A stretch of 44,485 nt of DNA from assembly GCA_910586705.1 (NCBI GenBank), contig CAJUJK010000032.1:1-44485 (forward strand), given 5' to 3'. The DNA is from an uncultured Lachnospiraceae bacterium. Its GTDB lineage: Bacteria > Bacillota > Clostridia > Lachnospirales > Lachnospiraceae. Below the pieces are notes generated by a model that saw nothing but the letters and a program-made list of their open reading frames with translations, searched no databases and was not told the origin of the DNA. Below, piece by piece: positions 7,431 to 13,824 of the stretch (positions are counted from its first letter, which is position 1; the number at the start of each line of letters is the position of its first letter). The position numbers were made by a program, and so were the translations under genes.

Positions 7431-8114
7431 ATGACCAGAGAAACCTACTCTTTACTGGAAAACTATATGCTGTCCTGCATGGATGACAGCGCCCACGACA
7501 AGGAGCATGTCTACCGCGTTCTGTATTATGCGCTGGAAATCGCTGAAACATTGAAAGATGTGGATTACGACGTCCTGATCGCCGCCTGTCTGCTGCACGA
7601 TATCGGGCGGAAAGAACAGTTTGAAAACCCTGCCCTCTGCCATGCGGCAGTGGGAAGCGAAAAGGCATTTCTGTTTCTGACAGAACACGGCTTTGATCCC
7701 GAATACGCAGAGCAGGTCAGACAATGTATCAAGACCCACCGCTACCGCGAAAACAACCAGCCCCAAAGTCCCGAGGCAAAGATTCTGTTTGACGCGGACA
7801 AGCTGGACGTGACCGGCGCCATGGGGATTGCGCGCACTTTGATTTACAAGGGCATTGTCTCTGAGCCGCTGTACTCCCTCCTGCCGGACGGCACGGTGTC
7901 GGACGGGGCAGGCGACGACGCGCCCTCCTTTTTTCAGGAATACAAATATAAACTGGAACATCTCTATGACCGCTTTTACACGGAAAAAGCCGCCTCACTG
8001 GCAGAGGAGAGACGGCAGGCTGCCGTTTGCTTTTATCAAAGTCTTTACCGGGAAGCGGCGTCCTCCTATCGGTCGGGGCAGCGTGCGCTCGCCGGGCTTT
8101 TAGAGGATCCGTAA
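7431..8114 (+). CDS. HD-domain metal-dependent phosphohydrolase
   Basis: 227 residues, start supported by AAGGAG seven bases upstream. The HD superfamily metal ligands are all visible: H22/H26 in AHDKEHVYRV, H56-D57 in CLLHDIGR, H103 in IKTHRYRE and D121/D123 in LFDADKLDVTG. The arrangement is that of the YpgQ/YedJ branch, whose members hydrolyse nucleotides such as dNTPs; the exact substrate is not readable from sequence. It is a single gene with its own promoter, convergent with the macrodomain gene 26 bases away. Probably a housecleaning nucleotide hydrolase in the cytosol. Confidence 0.9.
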   Translation: MTRETYSLLENYMLSCMDDSAHDKEHVYRVLYYALEIAETLKDVDYDVLIAACLLHDIGRKEQFENPALCHAAVGSEKAFLFLTEHGFDPEYAEQVRQCIKTHRYRENNQPQSPEAKILFDADKLDVTGAMGIARTLIYKGIVSEPLYSLLPDGTVSDGAGDDAPSFFQEYKYKLEHLYDRFYTEKAASLAEERRQAAVCFYQSLYREAASSYRSGQRALAGLLEDP

Positions 8115-8139
8115 CGTATTTTTGGACACCATACCCGAA

Positions 8140-9063
8140 TCACATATCCGCCGGAAACACATGCAGCAATCTCTCGTATATTTCCCAGTCACTGTCCTTA
8201 AACACGTTGAATATCACCCTGTCTAACGCGCCGGCATTCTCTCTCAAAAAATCCATCACGGTCTTCATCGCAATCCACGCCGCTTCCTCGTTCGGGAAAT
8301 GGAACTCCCCGGTTGAAATGCAGCAGAAAGCCACAGAGCGGATTCCATTTTCCGCACAGCAGTTCAAAACACTCTCATAACATCGGCGCAAGTCTTCTCT
8401 CAATGCGTCTGTCAGTTCCCCGTACACAATCGGTCCCACGGTATGAATCACATAGTCGCAGGGCAGGTTGTACGCCTTTGTCAATGTGGCAGTTCCCACA
8501 GGCTCCTCATACTGCCTGCCGTAACGCATCCGCTTTTCCTGCATGATCCGGCTGCACGCCTCCCGAAGCTGCATCCCCGCCGCGCTGTGTATCGCATTGT
8601 CGATACATCTGTGACATGGGATGAAACAGCCGAGCATCTGCGAGTTGGCGGCGTTCACGATGGCGCTCGCCTGCAGGCGCGTGATGTCGCCCTGCCAGAG
8701 GGAGAGTTTGTCCATATAATCAGGCTGTGGCGCGTCGCCGTCTTGCAGGAAGGACAGTTTATCCGCCGGAAAAACCTCACCTGCACCGTCCGTGTCCCGT
8801 CCGCCCGCCAGCTCCCGTAAAGTAGGAATATCAGCAAGTGTCACAATTCCCTTCTCGTCACGCTCCTGCCGCAGATAATCGTCCTGCGCCGACAAAAGTG
8901 CTTCGGAGAGTCCTCCCGGCATACGGATATTCATCAAAGAGCGGATGGTCTGCCGTTTCTGCGCCGGGCCGTAACCTTCTGTTTCCAGATTTCGGCACTC
9001 AGCAGAGTCTGCTTTTAATTGTTCCAGTAAAAGGTCTGTCAGATCACTTCTATCCGTTTTCAT
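8140..9063 (-). CDS. Zinc-dependent macrodomain, protein-ADP-ribose hydrolase
   Basis: 307 residues. An N-terminal helical extension (about 1-115) is followed by a MacroD-type macrodomain: GDIT (125-128), IVNAAN (135-140), then GCFIPCHRCIDNAIHSAAG (145-163) with Cys/His residues that form the zinc site of the Zn-macro class, and the second ADP-ribose loop CISTGEFHFP. This is the class encoded with SirTM in staphylococci and streptococci, where it removes mono-ADP-ribose from the SirTM target. A SirTM gene lies about 1 kb away on the same strand, with an oppositely oriented EFR1 gene between them. It starts divergently from the EFR1 gene (144 bases apart), so the two may be co-regulated. Confidence 0.93.
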   Translation of the reverse strand: MKTDRSDLTDLLLEQLKADSAECRNLETEGYGPAQKRQTIRSLMNIRMPGGLSEALLSAQDDYLRQERDEKGIVTLADIPTLRELAGGRDTDGAGEVFPADKLSFLQDGDAPQPDYMDKLSLWQGDITRLQASAIVNAANSQMLGCFIPCHRCIDNAIHSAAGMQLREACSRIMQEKRMRYGRQYEEPVGTATLTKAYNLPCDYVIHTVGPIVYGELTDALREDLRRCYESVLNCCAENGIRSVAFCCISTGEFHFPNEEAAWIAMKTVMDFLRENAGALDRVIFNVFKDSDWEIYERLLHVFPADM

Positions 9064-9207
9064 TCCTGCCGGCCTCCTGTCCGTACTGTTGAATTTTGTC
9101 CTTATTGATGATATACTTTTTCATATTATATCAGAAATTATTTTTTCATGAATGCGCAAAACATGTTTTTTCCGGCAAAAGAAAACACAAGCGAAAGGAG
9201 TCCGGCT

Positions 9208-9975
9208 ATGTCCGTTTACAATATTACATTTTCTCCCACAGGAGGCACGAAAAAAGCAGCGGATCTGTTCGTCAATTCCTTCTGCCCTCAAAGCACCTGC
9301 ATTGATCTCACCGACCCCGGTGCGGATTTTTCTGCATTTTCTTTTCATGAGGAGGATATCTGCATTGTGTCCGTCCCCTCCTACGGCGGACGGGTTCCTG
9401 CCATCGCCGTATCGCGTTTACAGCAGATGCGCGGAAACGGCGCAAAAGCAATTCTCATTGTCGTTTACGGAAACCGGGCTTATGACGATACCTTTGTGGA
9501 ATTGCAGGATACATTGACCGCTTCCGGGTTTTTCCCTGTCGCTGCCGTGGCCGCCATTGCGGAGCACTCCATCATGCGCCAGTTTGCCACAGGACGTCCT
9601 GACGCGCAGGACGAAAAGGAGCTTGCCGATTTTGCAGTAACAATCCGTTCCAAAATGGAGGCCGGAGATCAGTCCGCCTGCCCAAACCTACCCGGGAACC
9701 GTCCCTACCGTGAATACGGCGGTGTCCCCATGAAACCGCAGGCCGGAAAAGATTGTACCGCATGCGGCCTTTGCGCCGGAAAATGTCCTGTCGGAGCTAT
9801 TGACGCTGCCACTCCTTCAAAAACCGACACCAAACGCTGTATCTCCTGTATGCGCTGCGTCGCCGTCTGCCCCCAAAAGTCTCGAAGTGTCAGCAAAGCG
9901 CTCCTTGCCGCAGGCAGTATGAAATTGAAAAAGGCTTGTAGCGGTTATCGAAAAAACGAATTATTTCTGTCATAA
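9208..9975 (+). CDS. EFR1-type flavodoxin-ferredoxin fusion
   Basis: 255 residues from the ATG at 9208 (AAGGAG eight bases upstream); an earlier ATG at 9148 has no such site. The N-terminal flavodoxin-like domain shows the FMN phosphate loop SPTGGTKKAAD (about 8-18) and YGGRVPA. The C-terminus has two 4Fe-4S motifs, CTACGLCAGKCPVG and CISCMRCVAVCP. The EFR1 family is common in Clostridia and probably shuttles low-potential electrons; its partners are unknown. It is flanked by the macrodomain gene (divergent) and the SirTM gene (convergent), and could supply electrons to the nearby radical SAM enzyme, which needs a reductant. Confidence 0.92.
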   Translation: MSVYNITFSPTGGTKKAADLFVNSFCPQSTCIDLTDPGADFSAFSFHEEDICIVSVPSYGGRVPAIAVSRLQQMRGNGAKAILIVVYGNRAYDDTFVELQDTLTASGFFPVAAVAAIAEHSIMRQFATGRPDAQDEKELADFAVTIRSKMEAGDQSACPNLPGNRPYREYGGVPMKPQAGKDCTACGLCAGKCPVGAIDAATPSKTDTKRCISCMRCVAVCPQKSRSVSKALLAAGSMKLKKACSGYRKNELFLS

Positions 9976-10007
9976 TTCAATGGTCGTGATGTCCCTGCAT
10001 ACCGTTT

Positions 10008-10955
10008 TCATTTTCTAATCATAATTTGTCTGATTTTTCTCTGAAAAGCAGATATTTTAACGGTATGCATGCACTGATCCGATTGAGACAAGATCTCTCC
10101 AATATCGTCATCCAAGCAGACAGACCGCCCCGCGATCTCCCGCGGACAGACAGCTTCCCCTTGATTCACGCAGACATACACTGCCTGCGGGTTCTCCGCC
10201 GTCATCCGCCAGAACGGATACTTGATGATACCCGGCGTATTGTATCCCACGCCCAGCTCTAAAAATACAGTCCTTTGATCCATGCACTTCTCCAGAAACG
10301 CGTCGTACCGTTTCGCCGCCAGATACCATCCTTCATCCTGCACAAAGGTATCATCCGCCCGCAGGTTCATGCTCATGGGCTTTCCGCACACCGGGCAGTA
10401 CGGAATCAGTTCGTCCGGCACTTCCATGGAAAGCGCAATGCCCTCCGGCACGTACAAACCACCATCCCGCGCAAAGCGGAAGCCCTGCGCCTCCACCATG
10501 GCGCGCACCGTCTCCCCATTCTCATAAGTTTTGTCATGACAGGATCCGCTGCACTGAAACAACCCGTAGTCCCCCTGCGTGTAATACAGCCGCTCCCTGT
10601 CAAATCCCGCCTTCTGGAAACAGTGATCCACATTTGTGGTGACCACAAAATAGTCCTTGTCTTTTACAAACTCATACAGCTCTTGATACACGTTCTTCGG
10701 CGGGTCCATATATCGGTTTACATAAATATATCTTGACCAGTATGCCCAGTTTTCCCGCAAGGTCGGAAACGGATAGAAACCGCCGGTATACATATCCCCG
10801 AAACCGTACTTGTCGATAAAATCCTGAAAGTATTTGTGAAAGCGTTCCCCCATATAGGTGAAGCCCGCCGCAGTGGAAAGCCCCGCACCCGCGCCGATCA
10901 CCACTTTCTCCGCGCGCTCTAACGCCTGTCTGATCTGTTCCAGCTTCTCTTCCAT
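10008..10955 (-). CDS. SirTM, class M protein-ADP-ribosylating sirtuin
   Basis: 315 residues, start supported by AGGAGAGG. The NAD-binding loop GAGAGLSTAAGFTY (21-34) and TTNVDHCFQKAG (106-117) mark a sirtuin. The motif YTQGDYG (125-131) has Gln where deacetylase sirtuins have the catalytic His, as described for class M. Zinc ligands are likely C135, C139, C187 and C190. Class M sirtuins of Staphylococcus and Streptococcus mono-ADP-ribosylate a lipoylated GcvH-like carrier with no deacetylase activity. Here no GcvH-L or LplA2 gene is visible. Instead the gene lies 57 bases downstream of a flavin/Fe-S protein, itself behind a radical SAM enzyme and ACGX peptide on the same strand. The target here is therefore open. 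Confidence 0.93.
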   Translation of the reverse strand: MEEKLEQIRQALERAEKVVIGAGAGLSTAAGFTYMGERFHKYFQDFIDKYGFGDMYTGGFYPFPTLRENWAYWSRYIYVNRYMDPPKNVYQELYEFVKDKDYFVVTTNVDHCFQKAGFDRERLYYTQGDYGLFQCSGSCHDKTYENGETVRAMVEAQGFRFARDGGLYVPEGIALSMEVPDELIPYCPVCGKPMSMNLRADDTFVQDEGWYLAAKRYDAFLEKCMDQRTVFLELGVGYNTPGIIKYPFWRMTAENPQAVYVCVNQGEAVCPREIAGRSVCLDDDIGEILSQSDQCMHTVKISAFQRKIRQIMIRK

Positions 10956-11012
10956 ACCGATTTCCTCTCCTTTCAGACTCCGGCTTTGTTCCTTCCCGCC
11001 AAATCCCCACCG

Positions 11013-11626
11013 TTATCCCCTCGCCTCCACCGCCTGCACCGGGCAATGCTCTTTGCAGTTTGCGCAGTGCAGACAATGTTCCTGCTCAATCACAAACGGT
11101 TTTCCCTCCCGGATACACGCCTGCGGACAGTACTTCACACAGGTTCCACAGCCGATACATCGCTCCGAAATCCGATATCCCTTTGCTGGAACAGGAGCGC
11201 CTCCAAGAGAATAAGTTTCCCGGAAAATGGGACGCACACCCAGATTAAAGTATTCTACCGTCCCTTCCTTTATGGCAAACACAATGCCGATCTTTCTCGT
11301 CTCACCGGGATATACGTTTGCCAGATAGGGCTGTTCCTCAAATATGGTGTCGATCCACTTCCCCTGCTCTTCCTCTGCCACCGGGTATGCCACCCCGAAA
11401 GCCGGATCATTTCCTTATATTTTGTGTAGCCAAGTATCTGCACCCGCCCGTCATGGAGCAGCTGCCCGCAGAAATCCTTCCCTCTCGCCGTAAAGAAATA
11501 CAAGCCGTCCTTCTCATAGTGGATTGCGCTGATATTACGAATCTGCGGGGCGCCGTCCTTGTCCACCGTGGCAAAGTTTAACACGCCCACCCGCTGTAAT
11601 TTTTCCAAGCAAATCTGTAAGTCCAT
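11013..11626 (-). pseudogene. Pyridoxamine-phosphate-oxidase-like flavoprotein with 4Fe-4S domain, frameshifted
   Basis: Two overlapping frames together make one protein of about 204 residues. The first (start 11626, AAGGAGTG site) has the split-barrel flavin domain: VGVLNFATVDKDGAPQIRN..GLYFFTARGKDFCGQL. The second carries YPVAEEEQGKW.., then two 4Fe-4S motifs, CIGCGTCVKYCP and CLHCANCKEHCP, at the C-terminus. One extra G in the run of four (plus-strand C-run 11393-11396) would restore LSG-VAYP and join them. It may be a real mutation, phase variation or a sequencing slip in a homopolymer. It lies 54 bases after the radical SAM gene and 57 before SirTM. A likely role is electron transfer to the maturase. 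Confidence 0.85.
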
Positions 11627-11680
11627 GATACACTCCTTCCATGTTTCCTCCTTCTACTTTTCTCGCCATGCCGGATCCTA

Positions 11681-12721
11681 TTACTCGTCGCGGATTTCTT
11701 TCCAACAGTTGGGATCCGCATCGTAGAAATCCCCACTCGCCCCGCTTGCCACGGCAGGACAGCCTCTGCACCATGCCTTCAGCTCGCATTTCGCGCACTT
11801 TTTAAATTTATCGTAATCGCGGTACTGCTCCATCTGGCACACCCACACATCGGAGAGCCGGTCTTCAAATATATTTGCCACCTTACTGTTCTGCACCCGC
11901 CTGCACACGTAAATATCGCCATTTGGCAGAATCGTTATATGGCAGTTCCCGCAGTTGCACCCGCCGTAAATGACACCCTCCTTCGCATCCGCCGGTATCT
12001 TAAATTCGCCGGTCTCATACTCGTAAAGAGTCCACAGATGGTCCTTCTTGTTAAAGTAAGTTTCGCAGCCTGCTGCCTCGTACTCCTTAAACTTCTTGTC
12101 GCAGGCCGCAAGCAGTTCCCGGTATTCTAACGGCGTCATCCCCGTATCCTTCTCCCCGCTGGTGGGACAGTATCTGGCGAAGGCAAACACATCCGCCTTG
12201 TGTTCCACCACCGTGTCGATGATATCCGGGATTTCCTTGATGTTTATCCCCGACACTGTGGTCATAATGACCGCCCGGATACCCGCCCGTTTCAGACAAC
12301 CGATCTTTTCAAGCGTCAGGTCGAAGGAGCCGGGCTTTCTGAACCAGTCGTGAGTCTCCCTCATCCCGTCCAGCGAAAGCTGATATTTCTGACAGCCGCA
12401 TTCCTTCATTCTTCTGCACACCTCGTCATTTAGGTGAAACGGATTGCCGAGGATTGTGAAGGGAATCTCCTTGCTTTTCAACAGCTCCAACAGCCGCCAG
12501 AAATCCGGGTGCAGAATGGGATCGCCACCCGTGATGTAAAAATAAGGCAGTCTGTGGTATACTTCACAAAAATCCTCACATGCCGCCACAACCTCCTGCA
12601 TCTGTTCCCAGTTCATAGCGTCCAGACTCTTGCAGTTGTTTTCCGAAAAAATATAACAGTGCTTGCATCTCTGATCGCAGTCATCCGTGATGTGCCACTG
12701 AAAAGCAAAATATTCGCTCAT
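11681..12721 (-). CDS. Radical SAM/SPASM peptide maturase, ACGX system
   Basis: 346 residues, start with GAGGAG eight bases upstream. The radical SAM cluster motif is C15-x3-C19-x2-C22 (CDQRCKHCY), followed by the SAM-binding ITGGDPILHP. The C-terminal 95 residues are a SPASM domain for two auxiliary 4Fe-4S clusters, with Cys in GGCNCGNCHI, YVCRR, KKCAKCELKAWCRGC and NCW. A four-unit ACGSACG repeat peptide is encoded just upstream, which matches the radical SAM/ACGX peptide pair defined by genome mining. Related maturases install thioether links between Cys sulphur and peptide carbons; the chemistry here is unproven. The product and its fate are unknown. Confidence 0.92.
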   Translation of the reverse strand: MSEYFAFQWHITDDCDQRCKHCYIFSENNCKSLDAMNWEQMQEVVAACEDFCEVYHRLPYFYITGGDPILHPDFWRLLELLKSKEIPFTILGNPFHLNDEVCRRMKECGCQKYQLSLDGMRETHDWFRKPGSFDLTLEKIGCLKRAGIRAVIMTTVSGINIKEIPDIIDTVVEHKADVFAFARYCPTSGEKDTGMTPLEYRELLAACDKKFKEYEAAGCETYFNKKDHLWTLYEYETGEFKIPADAKEGVIYGGCNCGNCHITILPNGDIYVCRRVQNSKVANIFEDRLSDVWVCQMEQYRDYDKFKKCAKCELKAWCRGCPAVASGASGDFYDADPNCWKEIRDE

Positions 12722-12802
12722 GTTTTTCTCCTCTTTCTCATTTATGTAAACCTTTAGTGCTGTGCTTTTAATTTATTTCAACCTTACTCTGCTGTCTTTT
12801 GC

Positions 12803-12838
12803 TGTCCGGCAGCCCATCATTTCGCAGACCGCCGGACA
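12803..12838 (-). other. Strong hairpin between peptide gene and maturase gene
   Basis: Arms TGTCCGGC and GCCGGACA with further wobble pairs give a stem of about 12 bases in the gap between the ACGX peptide stop (12863) and the maturase start (12721). No T-run follows. Such a hairpin commonly lets the peptide be made in excess over the enzyme by partial termination or transcript stabilisation. Confidence 0.6.
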
Positions 12839-12862
12839 ATCCATGTACTCCGGGGCGCAGAC

Positions 12863-13099
12863 TTATTTGTCCGCTACCCCACAGGCGGAACCACATGCCG
12901 CGGGTTTCTCCACCGGCTTATCTCCCGCCCCGCAGGCAGAGCCACATGCTACAGGTTTCTCCACCGGTTTGTCTCCCGCCCCGCAGGCAGAGCCGCACGC
13001 TACAGGTTTCTCCACCGGTTTGTCTCCCGCCCCGCAGGCAGAGCCGCACGCTGCGGGCGCCGCCTCGGTGTTCCATCCCGATAAATTGGAAAGTGCCAT
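12863..13099 (-). CDS. ACGX-repeat RiPP precursor peptide (78 aa)
   Basis: A short leader-like region (MALSNLSGWNTEAAPA) is followed by four ACGSACG units. Three are in exact 17-residue repeats of the form ACGSACGAGDKPVEKP, and a last one ends GVADK. All eight cysteines are in these units, spaced C-G-S-A-C, with charged Lys/Glu/Pro spacers. The repeat layout suggests each ACGSACG unit is modified by the SPASM radical SAM enzyme encoded 141 bases downstream. The ribosome site is a modest AGAAGG. No protease or exporter is nearby, so the product might act inside the cell, for example in metal or redox handling, rather than as a secreted antibiotic; that is inference. Confidence 0.9.
   Translation of the reverse strand: MALSNLSGWNTEAAPAACGSACGAGDKPVEKPVACGSACGAGDKPVEKPVACGSACGAGDKPVEKPAACGSACGVADK
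12905..13057. repeat. Three 51-bp tandem repeats inside the ACGX gene
   Basis: Units begin at 12905, 12956 and 13007, exactly 51 bases apart and nearly identical in sequence. Each encodes one ACGSACG core plus spacer. Such repeats can gain or lose units by slippage, so copy number may vary between strains. Confidence 0.9.
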
Positions 13100-13176
13100 G
13101 TTTTTTACCTTCTTGTGTGTCTGTGTTTTTGTTTCTGTCCTTTTGACAATTTCATTCTAACAAGACGGATCGCCGG

Positions 13177-13196
13177 AAAAAAGTACGCACTTTTTT
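13177..13196. other. Leader hairpin upstream of the ACGX peptide
   Basis: AAAAAAGT (13177-13184) and ACTTTTTT (13189-13196) around a 4-base loop, followed by T-rich ends on either strand. On the minus strand it would lie in the leader of the peptide transcript, as an attenuator or weak bidirectional terminator. Confidence 0.45.
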
Positions 13197-13204
13197 ATTA
13201 GATA

Positions 13205-13220
13205 GTTACCTTTTGGTAAC
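13205..13220. promoter_or_regulatory. Palindromic operator, likely HxlR site 1
   Basis: GTTACC-TTTT-GGTAAC is a perfect palindrome around a TTTT core, upstream of the ACGX operon on its minus-strand promoter side; a -35-like GTGACA lies just upstream at 13223-13228. A second, similar site follows the hxlR-type promoter, which suggests one dimeric regulator for both directions. Confidence 0.6.
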
Positions 13221-13271
13221 TGGTGTCACGGCATCCCCGACCATTGCAGAAGTCTATTTCCCTCCCCAGCC

Positions 13272-13300
13272 TTGCCATATCCGATATATAACACTATAAT
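13272..13300 (+). promoter_or_regulatory. Promoter of the HxlR-family regulator
   Basis: TTGCCA (13272-13277), exact 17-base spacer, perfect TATAAT (13295-13300). The start site would be near 13306, immediately before the operator-like site at 13311. Confidence 0.75.
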
Positions 13301-13310
13301 CAGAATGTAA

Positions 13311-13325
13311 GTATCTTTTGGAAAC
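13311..13325. promoter_or_regulatory. Palindromic operator-like site 2
   Basis: GTATC-TTTT-GGAAAC with an outer AGT..ACT match resembles site 1 (same TTTTGG core). It lies just downstream of the predicted start of the regulator transcript, where a repressor would block its own gene. Confidence 0.5.
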
Positions 13326-13461
13326 TATTGTTTTTGTAGAAAACCGGATCAATGCTTTCCCTTTTGACCCTTGAAAAATTTTCTGAGGGGATTGGAAGCG
13401 CGGATTGATGCGAAAATGCCATAAAGAATATATTAAATTAGGCAAGAAATGGAGAATCCTT

Positions 13462-13785
13462 ATGAAAACAAAAGACGAACTGCCCGACTGCCCCGTCGCG
13501 ACCACCGTATCGCTGATCGGAAGCAAATGGAAATTATTGATCATCAGAAACCTGCTTGCCCGCCCATGGCGGTTTAATGAACTGAAAAAAGATCTGGAGG
13601 GAATCAGCCAGAAAGTACTGACCGATTCCCTCCGCTCCATGGAAGAGGACGGCATCGTTACCCGGACAGTCTATGCCGAGGTGCCGCCCCGCGTGGAATA
13701 TGCGCTGAGTGAGCTTGGCGAATCCCTGCGCCCGGTTCTGGACGCCATGATGGACTGGGGAAACGCCTACAAAGGGGCTGTGTAA
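13462..13785 (+). CDS. HxlR-family winged-helix regulator
   Basis: 107 residues from the ATG at 13462 (GGAGA site seven bases ahead). The HxlR fold is clear: a CPV near the N-terminus (C10), then IGSKWKLLIIRNLL, RFNELKKDLEGISQKVLTDSLRSMEEDGIV and the wing RTVYAEVPPRVEYALSELG. Characterised relatives such as YodB and HypR sense electrophiles or oxidants through the N-terminal Cys. It is divergent from the ACGX peptide, with palindromic sites between, so it is the probable regulator of that operon and of itself. A redox signal would fit a cysteine-rich peptide and Fe-S partners, but this is inference. Confidence 0.92.
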   Translation: MKTKDELPDCPVATTVSLIGSKWKLLIIRNLLARPWRFNELKKDLEGISQKVLTDSLRSMEEDGIVTRTVYAEVPPRVEYALSELGESLRPVLDAMMDWGNAYKGAV

Positions 13786-13793
13786 GCCCCTTT
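13771..13793. terminator. Hairpin at the end of the regulator gene
   Basis: AAAGGGGCT (13771-13779) pairs with AGCCCCTTT (13785-13793); the loop includes the stop codon. Only three T follow, so it is a weak, possibly bidirectional terminator between the regulator and the convergent arabinofuranosidase gene. Confidence 0.5.
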
Positions 13794-13824
13794 GCACCCT
13801 GCCGGAAACGCAGGAGAAAACGGC

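Noticed and set aside
12762..13160. Plus-strand frame with tandem PAPQAEPHA repeats
   Set aside because: It is the reverse strand of the ACGX peptide repeats. The minus strand has the Cys pattern, ribosome site and adjoining maturase.
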